Shown here: piece after piece, positions 54,781 to 64,000 of the stretch
Layout of the letters: each line of letters opens with the position of its first letter
Position numbering within the stretch: position 1 is the stretch's first letter
The notes under the pieces: generated by a model
What the model was told of the DNA's origin: nothing
What the model saw: the letters and a program-made list of their open reading frames with translations, nothing else
The model's database searches: none
Translations under genes and position numbers: made by a program
Assembly (NCBI RefSeq): GCF_020091585.1
Contig: NZ_CP083582.1
Span: forward strand, 5,466,536 to 5,530,535
DNA from: Kovacikia minuta CCNUW1
GTDB taxonomy: Bacteria; Cyanobacteriota; Cyanobacteriia; Leptolyngbyales; Leptolyngbyaceae
DNA length: 64,000 nt
Reading direction: 5' to 3'

Positions 54781-57201
54781 GTGAAAATTTTGCTCATCGA
54801 AGATGACGAGGTTTTGACAGACGTTCTGCTGAAATCGCTAGCAAGCCAGAACTACGTCGTGGATGCCGCTAGGGATGGGCAGAGTGGCTGGGAGTATGCA
54901 GAAAGTGCCGAGTACGATCTGATTTTGATAGACGTTGGGTTGCCCAAGCTAGATGGAATCACATTATGCCAACGGCTGCGATCGCAGGGCTGCACTACTC
55001 CCATCCTGCTCATGACTGCGAAAGATGCACCCCATGAACGCATTCGAGGGCTAGATGCGGGTGCAGATGACTACCTCACCAAACCGCTTGACCTGGCAGA
55101 ACTTCAGGCGAGGGTGCGGGCACTTCTGCGACGTGGCACTGTTCCCAATTTGCCTGTTCTCCAGATCGGCGATCTGCTGTTGAATCCTTCCAGTTGTCAG
55201 GTCACTTACGCCAATCAGCCTCTTACCCTCACTCCCAAGGAATATTCCTTGCTAGAGTTATTTTTGAGAAATCCTTCACGGGTGTTCAGCCGGGGGCAAA
55301 TCCTGCAACATCTCTGGACTTTTGACGATCCCCCTCTGGAAGAAAGTGTCAAAGCCCACGTTAAAGGATTGCGGCAAAAGCTAAAAGCAGCCGGAGCAGT
55401 GGACTGGATTGAGAATGTTTATGGGATTGGCTATCGGTTGAAGGAGGGCGTTGGGAGTCAGGAGTCAGGAGGCGGGAGTCAGGAGTCAGAATCAACTCAA
55501 AACTTAAAACTTAAAGCTCAAAACTCTTCCTCCACGCCTCACACCCTACACCCCACACCCCATACCCCTACAGTCGAAACCCAATTTGACCAGGCAATGG
55601 GAGGGCTTTGGGAGCGTTATAGCGGTTTGATGGCTCAGCGGTTGGCAGTGCTTCAGGAGGCAACCACTGCAATTCAAGCGGGAGAACTCTCCCAGGAATT
55701 ACGGCAGCGGGCAAGTCAAGCAGCTCACAAATTAGCGGGAGTGTTGGGCATGTTTGAAAGGGAGGCGGGAACGGTTCTGGCACGGGAAATTGAGCACATT
55801 CTGCTGGGCGAGGAACCGTTATCACCGACTCAGGCAAGTAAGGTTGTCTCCCAGATAGAGGAGCTAAACAATGTGATGGCTCTGGGTGAACCGCTGGCAA
55901 TTACCGAGACTGCCCCTGGGTCGGAAACTTCCCCATTGCTGCTGATCGACTCGGACTCAAGTTTGGGGCAGGCGTTGCAAGTGTTCGGTCAAGCGGTGGG
56001 GATGGGCTGGAAACAGGTGAAGACGCTGGAAGCGGCACAGGGCTGGCTGCGATCGCACACCCCAGCCTGTGTGGTTTTGGGGATCGATGGGATTGGACAT
56101 TGGGAAACGGGACTATCCCTGGTATCGGAGCTGAATGCACGCACCCCCTCTGTACCTGTGCTAGTTCTGGCTGCGGCAAATGGGTTGCTCGATCGGGTTA
56201 CGGTTGCACGGGCAGGCGGACAGGGATTTCTGGTCAAACCTGCGACAGCGGCACAGGTATGGGAAGCCACAGCCCAACTGTTACAACGACATCGATCCCA
56301 GTCGGTCAGGGTGTTGCTGGTGGATGATGATCCGGTATTTGTGGCGGCGTTGCGATCGCTCCTGGAACCCTGGGGTATCCGCACAACCGGACTCAACGAT
56401 CCCCTGCGATTCTGGGATGTTTTGCAGTCCACCGCTCCCGATTTGCTGATTTTAGATGTGGAAATGCCTGCGGTCAGTGGAATCGAGCTTTGTCAGGCTG
56501 TCCGTATAGACCCGACCTGGCAGGGATTACCCATTTTATTTTTGACGGCGCACAAAGATTCCCAAACGGTTCAACAGGTGTTTGCAGCCGGAGCAGACGA
56601 TTTCATTATTAAACCTATTGTTGGACCAGAATTGCTGACTCGGATTAGCAATCGTCTGGAACGTAACCGACTCCTGCAAACCTTTTCTAGCAGAGATCCG
56701 CTCACGGGTGTGGCAAATCAGCCGCAATCGAACCAGGAGCTAGAACGACTCTTACAATTTTCAGCAGAAAATCGGCAACCCTTCTGTCTAATTATTCTGC
56801 GGGCGATAGAACTTCATGCAATTAATGTTCAATACAGCCATACCGTAGGAAATCAGGTTCTCCAACGGTGGGGGCAAATTCTTCAGGCAGCATTTCGAGG
56901 CGGGGAATCTGTCGGTTATTGGGGGAATGGTGAATTTGTGCTCGGAATTCCCGAACTAAGAAAAAAGGACATGGGCGATCGCCTTTCTGATGTCCTTAAA
57001 ACTCTGCGTCAACAGGTATTTGCAGCATCAGACGGTCAACGCTTCCAGGCAACCTGCCAGGTTGGTATTGCAGAATACACGATGGATGGAACGACCATCC
57101 ACAGCCTCTATCAGGCTGCAAATTCAACTCAAAATGATAGGTCAGCCCCACATAATGAAACCTCATACCCCCCATACTCCTCTCCAAAGATAGGTGTATA
57201 G
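54781..57201 (+). CDS. Multi-domain response regulator (REC-wHTH-Hpt-REC-REC-degenerate GGDEF)
   Basis: 806 aa from GTG 54781. In order: REC1 with phospho-acceptor Asp51 (LILIDVGLPKLDG); OmpR-type winged helix (~130-225, LTPKEYSLLELFLRN and VKAHVKGLRQKL); repeat-derived linker; Hpt with AAHKLAGVLGMFE; REC2 lacking a clear acceptor Asp (CVVLGIDGIG); REC3 with LLILDVEMPAVSG; and a GGDEF-like domain whose signature reads GNGEF, so cyclase activity is doubtful. This is a phosphorelay hub in one chain with DNA-binding output. The C-terminal tail again is repeat-like. No histidine kinase is adjacent. Confidence 0.92.
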   Translation: MKILLIEDDEVLTDVLLKSLASQNYVVDAARDGQSGWEYAESAEYDLILIDVGLPKLDGITLCQRLRSQGCTTPILLMTAKDAPHERIRGLDAGADDYLTKPLDLAELQARVRALLRRGTVPNLPVLQIGDLLLNPSSCQVTYANQPLTLTPKEYSLLELFLRNPSRVFSRGQILQHLWTFDDPPLEESVKAHVKGLRQKLKAAGAVDWIENVYGIGYRLKEGVGSQESGGGSQESESTQNLKLKAQNSSSTPHTLHPTPHTPTVETQFDQAMGGLWERYSGLMAQRLAVLQEATTAIQAGELSQELRQRASQAAHKLAGVLGMFEREAGTVLAREIEHILLGEEPLSPTQASKVVSQIEELNNVMALGEPLAITETAPGSETSPLLLIDSDSSLGQALQVFGQAVGMGWKQVKTLEAAQGWLRSHTPACVVLGIDGIGHWETGLSLVSELNARTPSVPVLVLAAANGLLDRVTVARAGGQGFLVKPATAAQVWEATAQLLQRHRSQSVRVLLVDDDPVFVAALRSLLEPWGIRTTGLNDPLRFWDVLQSTAPDLLILDVEMPAVSGIELCQAVRIDPTWQGLPILFLTAHKDSQTVQQVFAAGADDFIIKPIVGPELLTRISNRLERNRLLQTFSSRDPLTGVANQPQSNQELERLLQFSAENRQPFCLIILRAIELHAINVQYSHTVGNQVLQRWGQILQAAFRGGESVGYWGNGEFVLGIPELRKKDMGDRLSDVLKTLRQQVFAASDGQRFQATCQVGIAEYTMDGTTIHSLYQAANSTQNDRSAPHNETSYPPYSSPKIGV

Positions 57202-57348
57202 TTCAACAAACTGTTATTAAATTTTTTGCATCAGTAAGTTTTCGCACAGTAAAGATCAGTTTTCTACCTCAAGCTTATTCTGGCAAGTAAGCCATTTGTT
57301 TGTTCTATTCATCTGAAAACCCTAGCCCCAATTAGGAAGGACTAGACC

Positions 57349-57594
57349 ATGATTAGCATTGGAGATTTCGTCTGCCACCAAACGACAGGTCAGGCTGGTC
57401 AGGTAGTTGCCTATGGACACCAGATAAAGGATGGAATTTATCTCCCTACCCTCACCGTCCGGTTAACAAAGGGTAAGCGAGTGAGCGATAACAACTTTAT
57501 CGAAGATGTTTCCTCCGCATGGGCTTTAACCGATGAGACGGGAATTGCTGAGTTGAGTTTAGACCATTCAGGAGCGGTAGCCGCTACAGCCTAA
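57349..57594 (+). CDS. Conserved small protein of unknown function
   Basis: 81 aa: ISIGDFVCHQTTGQAGQVVA and LPTLTVRLTKGKRVSDNNFI suggest a small beta-barrel. GAAGGA lies 10 bp before the ATG. It is convergent with, and overlaps by 27 bp, the response regulator at 57568, which supports a real but weakly constrained C-terminus. Function unknown. Confidence 0.68.
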   Translation: MISIGDFVCHQTTGQAGQVVAYGHQIKDGIYLPTLTVRLTKGKRVSDNNFIEDVSSAWALTDETGIAELSLDHSGAVAATA

Positions 57595-58212
57595 TTTTGT
57601 GGCGAAGATGGCTGCCTGGGTGCGATCGCGCAGGTTTAACCGACTCAAGATGCTATTGACGTGGTTTTTGACCGTTCGCTCACTAATATAGAGCGTTTGG
57701 GCAATTTCTCGATTACTTTGTCCTGCCGCAATCAAGGACAGCACTTCCTGTTCCCTTAAAGTTAATTCAGCAATTTCTGGAGGTGGCTCGATCGGAGGGG
57801 GAGCAGTTGTCATCGTTTTTTCAAATAGCCCTGGTCCCATATAGGTGCTGCCCTTGTAGACGGCACGAATCGCATCTGCCAATTCGTCCGAGGAGGTATC
57901 TTTGAGCAAGTATCCCCTTGCTCCATAGCGCATTGCCTGGGTGACATACTGGTCATCGTCAAAAGTTGTTAATACTAGAATCTGAATTTTAGGTGCTTGC
58001 TGGTTGAGTTGACGGGTTGCTGCAACTCCATCCATGATCGGCATGCGCACATCCATCAAAACGACATCAGGTTGCAACAGGAGCGCCTGTTCCACAGCAA
58101 CCTGACCATTTTCCGCCTCGCCCACAATTTCCAGGTCGGGCTTTGCTTGCAGCAAGCCACCCAGCCCTTCCCGAATAATGCTTTGGTCATCTACCAGCAA
58201 GACTCGAATCAT
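57568..58212 (-). CDS. NarL/LuxR-family response regulator
   Basis: 214 aa. REC domain with LLVDDQSIIREGLGGLL, phospho-acceptor Asp in VVLMDVRMPIMDG, and Lys in YLLKDTSSDEL; C-terminal LuxR-type helix-turn-helix (LTLREQEVLSLIAAGQSNRE, SERTVKNHVNSILSRL). It regulates transcription after phosphorylation by the kinase encoded 183 bp upstream on the same strand. The gap holds a MITE-like element (58282-58349). Confidence 0.96.
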   Translation of the reverse strand: MIRVLLVDDQSIIREGLGGLLQAKPDLEIVGEAENGQVAVEQALLLQPDVVLMDVRMPIMDGVAATRQLNQQAPKIQILVLTTFDDDQYVTQAMRYGARGYLLKDTSSDELADAIRAVYKGSTYMGPGLFEKTMTTAPPPIEPPPEIAELTLREQEVLSLIAAGQSNREIAQTLYISERTVKNHVNSILSRLNLRDRTQAAIFATKLGCSGYRS

Positions 58213-58281
58213 CCGTTTTTCCTATTTACCCAACTCAAAACTTTTAACTTTCAATTCACTAGGACTTACGCACAGTTTGAA

Positions 58282-58349
58282 AGAAACCGGATTTCTAGAC
58301 AGAATCTAAACGGTTAAATGACGGATTTTTGTTCAGAAACCCGGTTTCT
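58282..58349. mobile_element. Palindrome-ended element, second copy
   Basis: The ends AGAAACCGGATTTCT (58282-58296) and AGAAACCCGGTTTCT (58335-58349) match the ends of the element at 7808-7874 (67 bp); the centre differs. It lies between kinase and regulator genes and may form a stem in their shared transcript. Confidence 0.65.
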
Positions 58350-58395
58350 GCGTACAAAACTCTTAATTCATAATTCATAATTCATAACTCATAAT

Positions 58396-59753
58396 TTATC
58401 CCTTCCTCCCACTCAGTGGAATTTTGACTTCAATCTGACATCCTTTTCCTACTTGGCTATTCAGACAAAGGGTTCCGCCCAGCACTTCTGCCCGTTCGCG
58501 CATTCCCTGGAGTCCAAATCCGGTTGTGTTAACCTCTGGGTCAAACCCTCGCCCGTTATCCTCAATTCGTAAGCAAATTTCCAATTTACGCTCGGTTAAC
58601 TGAAGCTGCATTTGAGTGGCATCGCTGTGTTTAGAAGAATTGGTCAGGGCTTCCTGGGTGATGCGGTAGAGGGCAGTTGTGACTTCTTCACGGGGCGAGG
58701 AAACCAGGGTGATCTGGGTTTTGATTTGAATGCCAGTTGTTTTTTCAAATTCTTGGAGTAGTTGGGTGAGGGCGATCGCCAAGGATTGCTCGCGTAGAGT
58801 ACGGCTTCTGAGCGCCCCCACCGACTGGCGTACACTTTGCAATGCTTCTTTGCCGAGCCGTCTGGCAGATTGGAGATAATGATCTGCCTGTTCTGTATTC
58901 TTCAGCAACAGGGTAGAAACGTTTTCGAGCTGGATGCTTTGAGCGGTAAGCAAATGTCCCAGAGAGTCATGAATTTCGCGGGCGATCCGGTTTCGCTCCT
59001 GCAAAATTGCCTGGTCTTCGATCGCCAGGGCATACTGACGCAGATGGGCATTTGCCAGCACTAGCTCCTGGTGGCTCTGACGTTCTGCTAACAGTGATCC
59101 CACCAGCAATAGAACAAATACCAGAACTAACCCAAACAGCAGGGCTGCATTTAGTACCAGACTTGTCACTAAATGTTGTGAGAAGGCACTGGAGGTCTGG
59201 TTGATAGGAGGAAGCCGATCCAGCGGCACCCTGATTCGGCGAAACCGCTGAACAGCCGATATCAGCATCAACAGAAACGAACCGTAAGCAAAGAGGGCCA
59301 CCAGTATTCGTCCGCGCCAAGGAAATACCAGACAGGCACGGATGACGACTACCAGCAGCAGGGGCAGCATCAAGGGTAAAAAGAAAAAATCCTCCTTTTG
59401 CTGACTCAGCAAAACAGCCAGCCAACTCAGCCCAAACCCCAAACTGGTAAAAAACATCTGAAACAGCCAGGAAGAACCAATGGGTAACCGCAATCCAAGC
59501 AGCCCCAGTGCCCCAATGCTTAACAACGCAATGAAGGGAGCCTGAATCTGTTGGTCAGGCGGTAAGGGAGGGGCTGGCGGTGAGGGGACGGGGTGGGAAA
59601 TAGCGGCGGTGGAGCGTCAAACGGGGGGTGGGGGGGTGGAGGATGCATCGGAGGATGGGGTGAAAACACCATCAGGACTGCAATTCCCAGCAAAATCCAT
59701 TCCAGGTAGAGCAATAGCCGAAATGGATGGCTCTTCCAGGAAAACCGTCGCAT
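58396..59753 (-). pseudogene. DesK/NarX-type sensor histidine kinase, frameshift in Pro-rich linker
   Basis: The ATG at 59753 starts MRRFSWKSHPFRLLLYLEWI with the first membrane helix and a Pro-rich segment. Between 59527 and 59617 the frame changes by one base; the second frame then continues QIQAPFIALLSIGALGLLGL, four further helices (to ~residue 195), the HisKA_3 motif REIHDSLGHLLTAQSIQLEN and the HATPase end (DNGRGFDP, GFGLQGMRERAEVLGG) to 58396. The downstream part alone could start at 59526. The frame change falls in a C/G-run. It pairs with the NarL-type regulator; the stimulus is unknown. Confidence 0.85.
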
Positions 59754-60272
59754 CAGTGCGGAAGTCAGATTTAGCAGAGGTTTAATTTTCAGGGCTTTAC
59801 TGGAAGGGGGAGTGGGGAAGGAGGAGTGGGGAGTGGGACAAATCTGCAATTACCAATTACCGATCGCCCCTCACCGATCTCCTACAGTTATTCCTGTCAA
59901 TTTCAATTTATTCAATATAAGCCACCCTAGCCAGGGGTTACAGGATCAAAAGGTTGGCAGCGGAGATGAGGATCTAGTCCTTTGGTACCAGGTCAAGTCA
60001 GTTCCTCAGTGCAGCAACTTTGGGAGCTTTAATTCAGGCATTTGGGCAAACGGTTTCCTAGGATGAAATTGAACCGGCGTACTTGTCATTCGAATGGGCA
60101 CAAGAATAATTGGAACGGGCCTGGTAATTGGGAATCACTAATCAGTAATGGGACCGATCCAATTACCTTTTACCCCTTGCCAGCCTCAGCCCTGGTTTTT
60201 TCTTTAGTTCCAGATTTCTTGCTGTAAACAATGACCAGCGACGACTCTAATTATGCACTTGACAGGAGATTA
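59754..60272. other. 519-bp gap with G-rich repeat, no clear gene
   Basis: 59808-59838 is G-rich heptamer-like sequence. The rest shows no convincing gene; the frame at 60063-60227 lacks coding character. The promoter of the Spy-like gene should lie here. Confidence 0.45.
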
Positions 60273-60794
60273 ATGATGGTTCGATGTCAGTTTTTGATGC
60301 TGGCAGTGCTTGCTCTGCTTCTACCGATCGCCGATGCACTTTCGTTAACTGGGGACCAATCTGCGATCGCCCTCACCCATCCCCATCCCACTTCCAAATC
60401 GCTCATGGCTCAGGGTTCTCCTGAAGAGTTGCCACCAGAGGAACCGGATGGGGCACCCGAACCTCCCTGGATAAAGGATATTAACCTCACAACCGAGCAA
60501 AAGAATCGGATTCAGGCAATTCATGAAAAGACTCAGAATGCGGCAAAGAATTTGCATCAGCAACTGCGGCAAGCTCTAGAACAGGAGCGATCGTTGATGG
60601 CAGGGAATGCAACTGCCGAGCAAATTCAGCAACAACACCAACAGGTTCAACGCCTATTCCAGCAGCTTGACGACCAACGCTTTGAAGCAATGCTGTCAAT
60701 TCGGGAGATCCTGACGCCTGACCAACGTGCCCAGGTTGCAACCTTGATGAAACAGCATCGCGGTCCTTCCCCCCACCGTCCACCCCAACCATGA
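60273..60794 (+). CDS. Spy/CpxP-like periplasmic protein (LTxxQ motifs)
   Basis: 173 aa from ATG 60273, preceded by AGGAG; the ATG at 60231 would place a charged tail before the signal peptide (CQFLMLAVLALLLPIADALS). The mature protein has an acidic Pro-rich start, then DINLTTEQKNRIQAIHEKT and REILTPDQRAQVATLM, the two LTxxQ boxes of Spy/CpxP-type chaperones or metal sensors, around a Gln-rich helical core. It probably binds unfolded proteins or metal in the periplasm. Convergent with sat, 15 bp away. Confidence 0.82.
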   Translation: MMVRCQFLMLAVLALLLPIADALSLTGDQSAIALTHPHPTSKSLMAQGSPEELPPEEPDGAPEPPWIKDINLTTEQKNRIQAIHEKTQNAAKNLHQQLRQALEQERSLMAGNATAEQIQQQHQQVQRLFQQLDDQRFEAMLSIREILTPDQRAQVATLMKQHRGPSPHRPPQP

Positions 60795-60809
60795 AATACA
60801 GATACCAGC

Positions 60810-61994
60810 CTAAATTTCGTAGGTAATTTCCTGAATTCGCATGGCTCTTGCCAATTCAGCCGCAACCTCTGGGCGGGAGAACTCCGGCGGGGGCAACTCA
60901 CCCCGACGCAGCATCTCCCGCACCTTGGTGCCGGAGAGGTGAACCCGTTCTTCGCGAGTACTGGGGCTGGTTTTCGTTGTTGCCATCTGTTTGGTACGGA
61001 GACAATAGAAGGCATGTTCAAATTTTAAGGGGGTGATGCCCAATTCATCGGGATCAAACTCATCAAAAATATGCTGGGCATCATAAGTACCGTAGTAGTC
61101 GCCCACCCCAGCATGGTCGCGCCCCACAATGAAGTGGGTACAGCCATAATTTTTCCGTAAGAGGGCGTGGAAAATGGCTTCCCTCGGTCCTGCGTAGCGC
61201 ATGGCTGCGGGGTTAATTGCCAGGATGACCCGTTCCTTGGGGAAGTAATGCTCCAGCATAATTTCGTAGCAATTCATCCGCACATCCGCCGGAATGTCGT
61301 CTTCCTTAGTGGCACCCACCAGGGGATGCAGGAATAGCCCATCCACAATCTCCAGTGCACATTTGATGATGTACTCATGGGCACGGTGAATGGGGTTACG
61401 GGTCTGGAAGCCAACGATCGTCTTCCACCCCTTGTCTCGAAACAGGGCGCGGGACTCGGCTGGATCAATTTGATAGGTTGGGAAGCGCTTGTTGGGTTCC
61501 CGCTGGAGCAACCAGACTGGCCCAGCCAGGTTCACTGTTCCCTGCTTGTACACCACCGCCACCCCCGGATGTTTTTCCTCATTGGTGCGATAAACCATGA
61601 GTGCTTCATGGCGTTTGTCGTAGTGATACTTCTGGGTCAACTGCAAAACCCCGACAAACCGCCCCAAGGGATCATCCAGGCGCAGGAGTGAGCCTTCCTT
61701 TAAGGGAGCGGCAACCTCTTCGGTGACCGACAGGGTAATCGGAATCGACCAGGGCAAGCCATTGACTAGATGCATTTCATTGACGACGCGATCGTAATCC
61801 GATTGCTCCATAAAGCCGGTTAGCGGACTGAACCCGCCGATCGCAATCAACTCCAGATCTGAGACAGCCCGTTCATCCAGTTGCACTCTGGGCAAAAAAT
61901 CGGCTTTATCGAGGAATTCTGCCCGCTGATCCGGTGTGGCGATGCGGTTGATCAGGGTGCCGCCGTGGGGTGCGATGCTGTCTGGGTGAGTCAT
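60810..61994 (-). CDS. sat: Sulfate adenylyltransferase (ATP sulfurylase)
   Basis: 394 aa, usual length. It makes adenosine 5'-phosphosulfate from ATP and sulfate in assimilation. Signature motifs: [28 protein letters not shown] (ATP-binding QTRNPxHRAH), [17 protein letters not shown] and [20 protein letters not shown]. Start at ATG 61994. It stands alone on the minus strand; reductive steps of the pathway are not in the window. Confidence 0.97.
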   Translation of the reverse strand: MTHPDSIAPHGGTLINRIATPDQRAEFLDKADFLPRVQLDERAVSDLELIAIGGFSPLTGFMEQSDYDRVVNEMHLVNGLPWSIPITLSVTEEVAAPLKEGSLLRLDDPLGRFVGVLQLTQKYHYDKRHEALMVYRTNEEKHPGVAVVYKQGTVNLAGPVWLLQREPNKRFPTYQIDPAESRALFRDKGWKTIVGFQTRNPIHRAHEYIIKCALEIVDGLFLHPLVGATKEDDIPADVRMNCYEIMLEHYFPKERVILAINPAAMRYAGPREAIFHALLRKNYGCTHFIVGRDHAGVGDYYGTYDAQHIFDEFDPDELGITPLKFEHAFYCLRTKQMATTKTSPSTREERVHLSGTKVREMLRRGELPPPEFSRPEVAAELARAMRIQEITYEI

Positions 61995-62294
61995 TGGGAT
62001 TGGAGGTTGGAGATTGCAGAGTGCAGATGTATGGATTTAATCCACAGAATTAATCCTACTAGGGTCTGAGGTCTTTTCAACGGTAAGCTGCATCAGAACA
62101 GCATAGAGTCAGGTGCCAGGTGTCAGATAGAGTCACGGCAACTGCAATCACTTCTGAAGCTGTCTGAGACAGAACTTCTGGTCTAAATTCCAGAACAGAT
62201 GACGGCTTGAATTATCCCAATCATGTGACAATTAAGTTTAATCAGGGGAATACTGTAAATCTGAAAACACTTCATCAAGATTCAACAGTCAACC
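61995..62294. other. Divergent promoter region of sat and the gene at 62295
   Basis: 300 bp with no gene. TCTGG and CCAGA face each other near 62180-62197 (TCTGGTCTAAATTCCAGA), an imperfect palindrome that could be an operator; I cannot assign a regulator. Confidence 0.4.
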
Positions 62295-63470
62295 ATGACC
62301 CCTAGCATTGCTTATCTGGCGCAAGGCAAGCTTTACCTCAAACTGAGGGAGGCTCCTATTCGGGAGATTGAGAGTCAGTTTGGGCAAACGGTGCAGGAGC
62401 GCACCCTGAAAATGCAGCGCAGCAAAGCCTGGAAAAATCGGGGCATTATGGAAATGATGATGCCTCCAGCAGCATTGAAGCAGATGGAGCAACAACCGGA
62501 GGCAACGGTGAATGTGGCGATCGCTAGCCTTTGCCCCAGTGAAGACGGTCGGCTTTTGTACGCTCTGGAAACGGACGATATGGGGGGCATTTTTGCCTTC
62601 GATCCGGGTGGAGATCGGGAAGATCGCTTATTTCACAATGCAGAATTCCGGGTTAGCCATCTCAACTTTGATCCAAGACATAAGCTAATTGCCTGCACCA
62701 CCACCTATCGCACCGGAATTTCTAATATCGCCACGATGGCGATCGACGGTGCCCGCCCCAGGGACATAACCGAAGGAGATTCGATCGATCTGGCACCCCG
62801 CTGGATTCCGGGTAAGGGCAAGGCGCTGGTATTCCAGTCGGCGGGAATTGGGCGCAACCGGGAGGGGTATGTCTGCGATCGTGCCCCCTTCCTGATCGAA
62901 AAGCTGGACTTTGACAAGCAGGACGTGTTGACTCTGGCATCCGACCCCAAATCAGATCTACTCGGCCCCCAGGTTGGAGTTGATGGCTTGCTCTATTACA
63001 TCCGGCGTCCCTACCGCTCGAACCGCAAACCGTTCAGCTTCTGGCACCTGCTGAAAGATATTCTGCTGATTCCCTTTCGGTTGCTATACGCCATCTTCCA
63101 GTGGCTCAATTTTTTCTCCCAGATGTATACTGGCAAGCCCTTAACGGCAGCCGGAACGAAGCAAACCGTCGATCCAAAACAGATGAAGGTCTGGGGAGAC
63201 TGGCTCACCCCAGAGAACATGAAAGATCGTCGCTTTGGCGAACCGGATGCGCCTTCCTTAGTGCCCCGCTCCTGGGAACTAGTGCGGCAGGCAGACCAGG
63301 GAATCCCAGAGGTTCTGGCAGAAGGTGTGTTGTCCTACGATTTGCGATCGGACGGGACGATCGTCTACACCAACGGCAGCGCCATCTACGCGATTTACCC
63401 CGATGGCAACCGGGAACGGCTCCTGGTCGGCAATTTAATTGAATCAGTCACCGTGATCGACAATGCTTAA
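62295..63470 (+). CDS. Conserved hypothetical protein with beta-propeller-like repeats
   Basis: 391 aa. Short beta-blade motifs recur (AIASLCPSEDGRLLYALETD, VSHLNFDPRHKLIACTTTYR, DLAPRWIPGKGKALVFQSAG, LSYDLRSDGTIVYTNGSAIY), which look like TolB/WD-type blades. A hydrophobic stretch (ILLIPFRLLYAIFQWLNFF, about 255-273) interrupts them and may contact a membrane. No signal peptide. The start ATG 62295 is well placed. I recognise it as a conserved bacterial/cyanobacterial protein of unknown function. Confidence 0.75.
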   Translation: MTPSIAYLAQGKLYLKLREAPIREIESQFGQTVQERTLKMQRSKAWKNRGIMEMMMPPAALKQMEQQPEATVNVAIASLCPSEDGRLLYALETDDMGGIFAFDPGGDREDRLFHNAEFRVSHLNFDPRHKLIACTTTYRTGISNIATMAIDGARPRDITEGDSIDLAPRWIPGKGKALVFQSAGIGRNREGYVCDRAPFLIEKLDFDKQDVLTLASDPKSDLLGPQVGVDGLLYYIRRPYRSNRKPFSFWHLLKDILLIPFRLLYAIFQWLNFFSQMYTGKPLTAAGTKQTVDPKQMKVWGDWLTPENMKDRRFGEPDAPSLVPRSWELVRQADQGIPEVLAEGVLSYDLRSDGTIVYTNGSAIYAIYPDGNRERLLVGNLIESVTVIDNA

Positions 63471-63504
63471 CAAACTCATAGCTAACAGCCAGTAGCGAAT
63501 AGCT

Positions 63505-63801
63505 TCAATCCGCCACATACCGCCAGCCTTCTGGCTCATACTCCCGTTGAATCCGAATCATCCAGGTACCCTGGGGAATGGCGATCGGCTGATGCTCCTC
63601 GTGGGTCAGGGTTGCTTGCTCAGAAAAAACGCGCAGGTAAAGGGTGCCATCCTTTTCAGACAATTCTGCCTGACCCTCACTGATGCGGTGGCGATGTCCG
63701 GTTACTTCACCCTCCGCCAGCGTCAAATGGGGCAGTTTTTTCCCTACCTCGCCATCCGAAGCAGGCAGCAAAATCACATCTCCCTGGCGCATTGGTTGCA
63801 T
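63505..63801 (-). CDS. Small beta-rich hypothetical protein
   Basis: 98 aa from ATG 63801, which has GGAG about 9 bp upstream; longer starts at 63831 and 63846 lack one. The pattern RQGDVILLPASDGE, EGEVTGHRHRI and HEEHQPIAIPQGTWMIRIQR then EYEPEGWRYVAD suggests a cupin-like or double-psi barrel with several conserved His. I have seen this pattern in bacterial proteins of unknown role. It lies just downstream of a PIN toxin fragment on the same strand, perhaps by chance. Confidence 0.7.
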   Translation of the reverse strand: MQPMRQGDVILLPASDGEVGKKLPHLTLAEGEVTGHRHRISEGQAELSEKDGTLYLRVFSEQATLTHEEHQPIAIPQGTWMIRIQREYEPEGWRYVAD

Positions 63802-63863
63802 CGGTTTTTCTCCAAAATTTGCTGGTCCCATTCTGGCATAACGCAAAAAGTAGTCTTGTTCAC

Positions 63864-64000
63864 CTACCAGATCACCTTTACCGGGTAACTTCCAAAAATT
63901 GAGTCTTTGCTCAATAAAGTAGCGTCCTCAATGATTGCTTGAGCAACTAACAATCGATCAAATGGGTCTTTATGATGCGGTAGTATGCTCTCCAGGGCTA
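63864..64000 (-). CDS. PIN-domain toxin, C-terminal end (start outside window)
   Basis: The minus strand enters at 64000 and reads ALESILPHHKDPFDRLLVAQ, then AIIEDATLLSKDSIFGSYPV and KVIW, stop at 63864. The block HHKDPFDRLLVAQA contains the distal acidic residue of the PIN fold, and the ending SYPVKVIW is typical of this subgroup of VapC-like toxins. Only about 45 residues are visible, with no defect in them. Its antitoxin, if any, lies to the right of the window. Confidence 0.85.
   Translation of the reverse strand, partial: ALESILPHHKDPFDRLLVAQAIIEDATLLSKDSIFGSYPVKVIW

Noticed and set aside
60042-60227. 61-codon frame before the Spy-like gene
   Set aside because: No ribosome site, no pattern, and it ends in a hydrophobic tail that looks like chance.
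1-64000. tRNA, rRNA or known riboswitch
   Set aside because: I scanned for T-loop and other conserved cores on both strands and saw nothing convincing; a covariance-model search would be needed to exclude small RNAs.

Overview
The window looks like a chromosomal segment of a filamentous, Leptolyngbya/Oscillatoria-type cyanobacterium. Supporting signs seen in the sequence: very frequent HIP1 octamers (GCGATCGC), degenerate heptanucleotide repeats of the STRR type (for example 17764-17847 and 54355-54389), several short palindromic or MITE-like elements, and genes typical of the phylum (DUF4112, AAA-like STAND ATPase with a vMAP-type N-terminus, PPC-domain exoproteins, an ethylene-receptor-type histidine kinase, serine/alanine-glyoxylate aminotransferase, ATP sulfurylase). 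No rRNA, tRNA or CRISPR array was seen.

Layout. 1-7585: a giant LamG/PKD surface protein running in from the left edge. 7586-11479: a complete sugar ABC importer operon on the minus strand (permease, double-ATPase, lipoprotein binding protein) whose 3' end carries a palindromic element between 54-bp direct repeats. 12384-17652: an accessory patch with a CHAT protease-like/TIR gene split by a frameshift, a vapBC pair whose toxin is broken by a MITE, a 21-bp phased repeat array, two conserved small proteins and a frameshifted AAA/STAND ATPase. 17927-29125: mostly ordinary genes (aminotransferase, two neighbouring DUF697-type GTPases, DUF4112, a lipoprotein glycoside hydrolase, an Mrr-like/ParA fusion, an oligopeptide-type binding lipoprotein). 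29184-35430: the most unusual part. A two-gene membrane NACHT operon is followed by four small cassettes, largely toxin-antitoxin-like, each ending in a partial copy of the last ~120 bp of the NACHT gene. 35431-43389: gyrA, a small exported protein, and two PPC exoproteins, one with a CHAP domain. 43628-46428: a 2OG-Fe(II) oxygenase-like gene, a complete IS256-family insertion with inverted repeats and target duplication, and an FKBP isomerase. 46517-53450: HAD phosphatase, AI-2E-type membrane protein, ethylene-receptor-like kinase, ftsH (frameshifted) and a cytochrome b561-like gene (frameshifted). 53959-59753: signalling genes (FHA, a six-module response regulator, a NarL/DesK-type two-component pair). 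60273-64000: Spy-like periplasmic protein, sat, two unknowns and the C-terminus of another PIN toxin at the right edge.

Working together. The clear operons are the sugar importer, the NACHT pair, the small antitoxin/toxin pairs and the NarL-type pair. The accessory patches at 12.4-17.7 kb and 29.5-35.4 kb are best read as defence and conflict islands in decay: the antitoxins are intact while three toxins are broken in three different ways. Besides these, single-base frameshifts split five more genes, including ftsH. Either the assembly carries indel errors or the region is truly decaying; reads would decide this.
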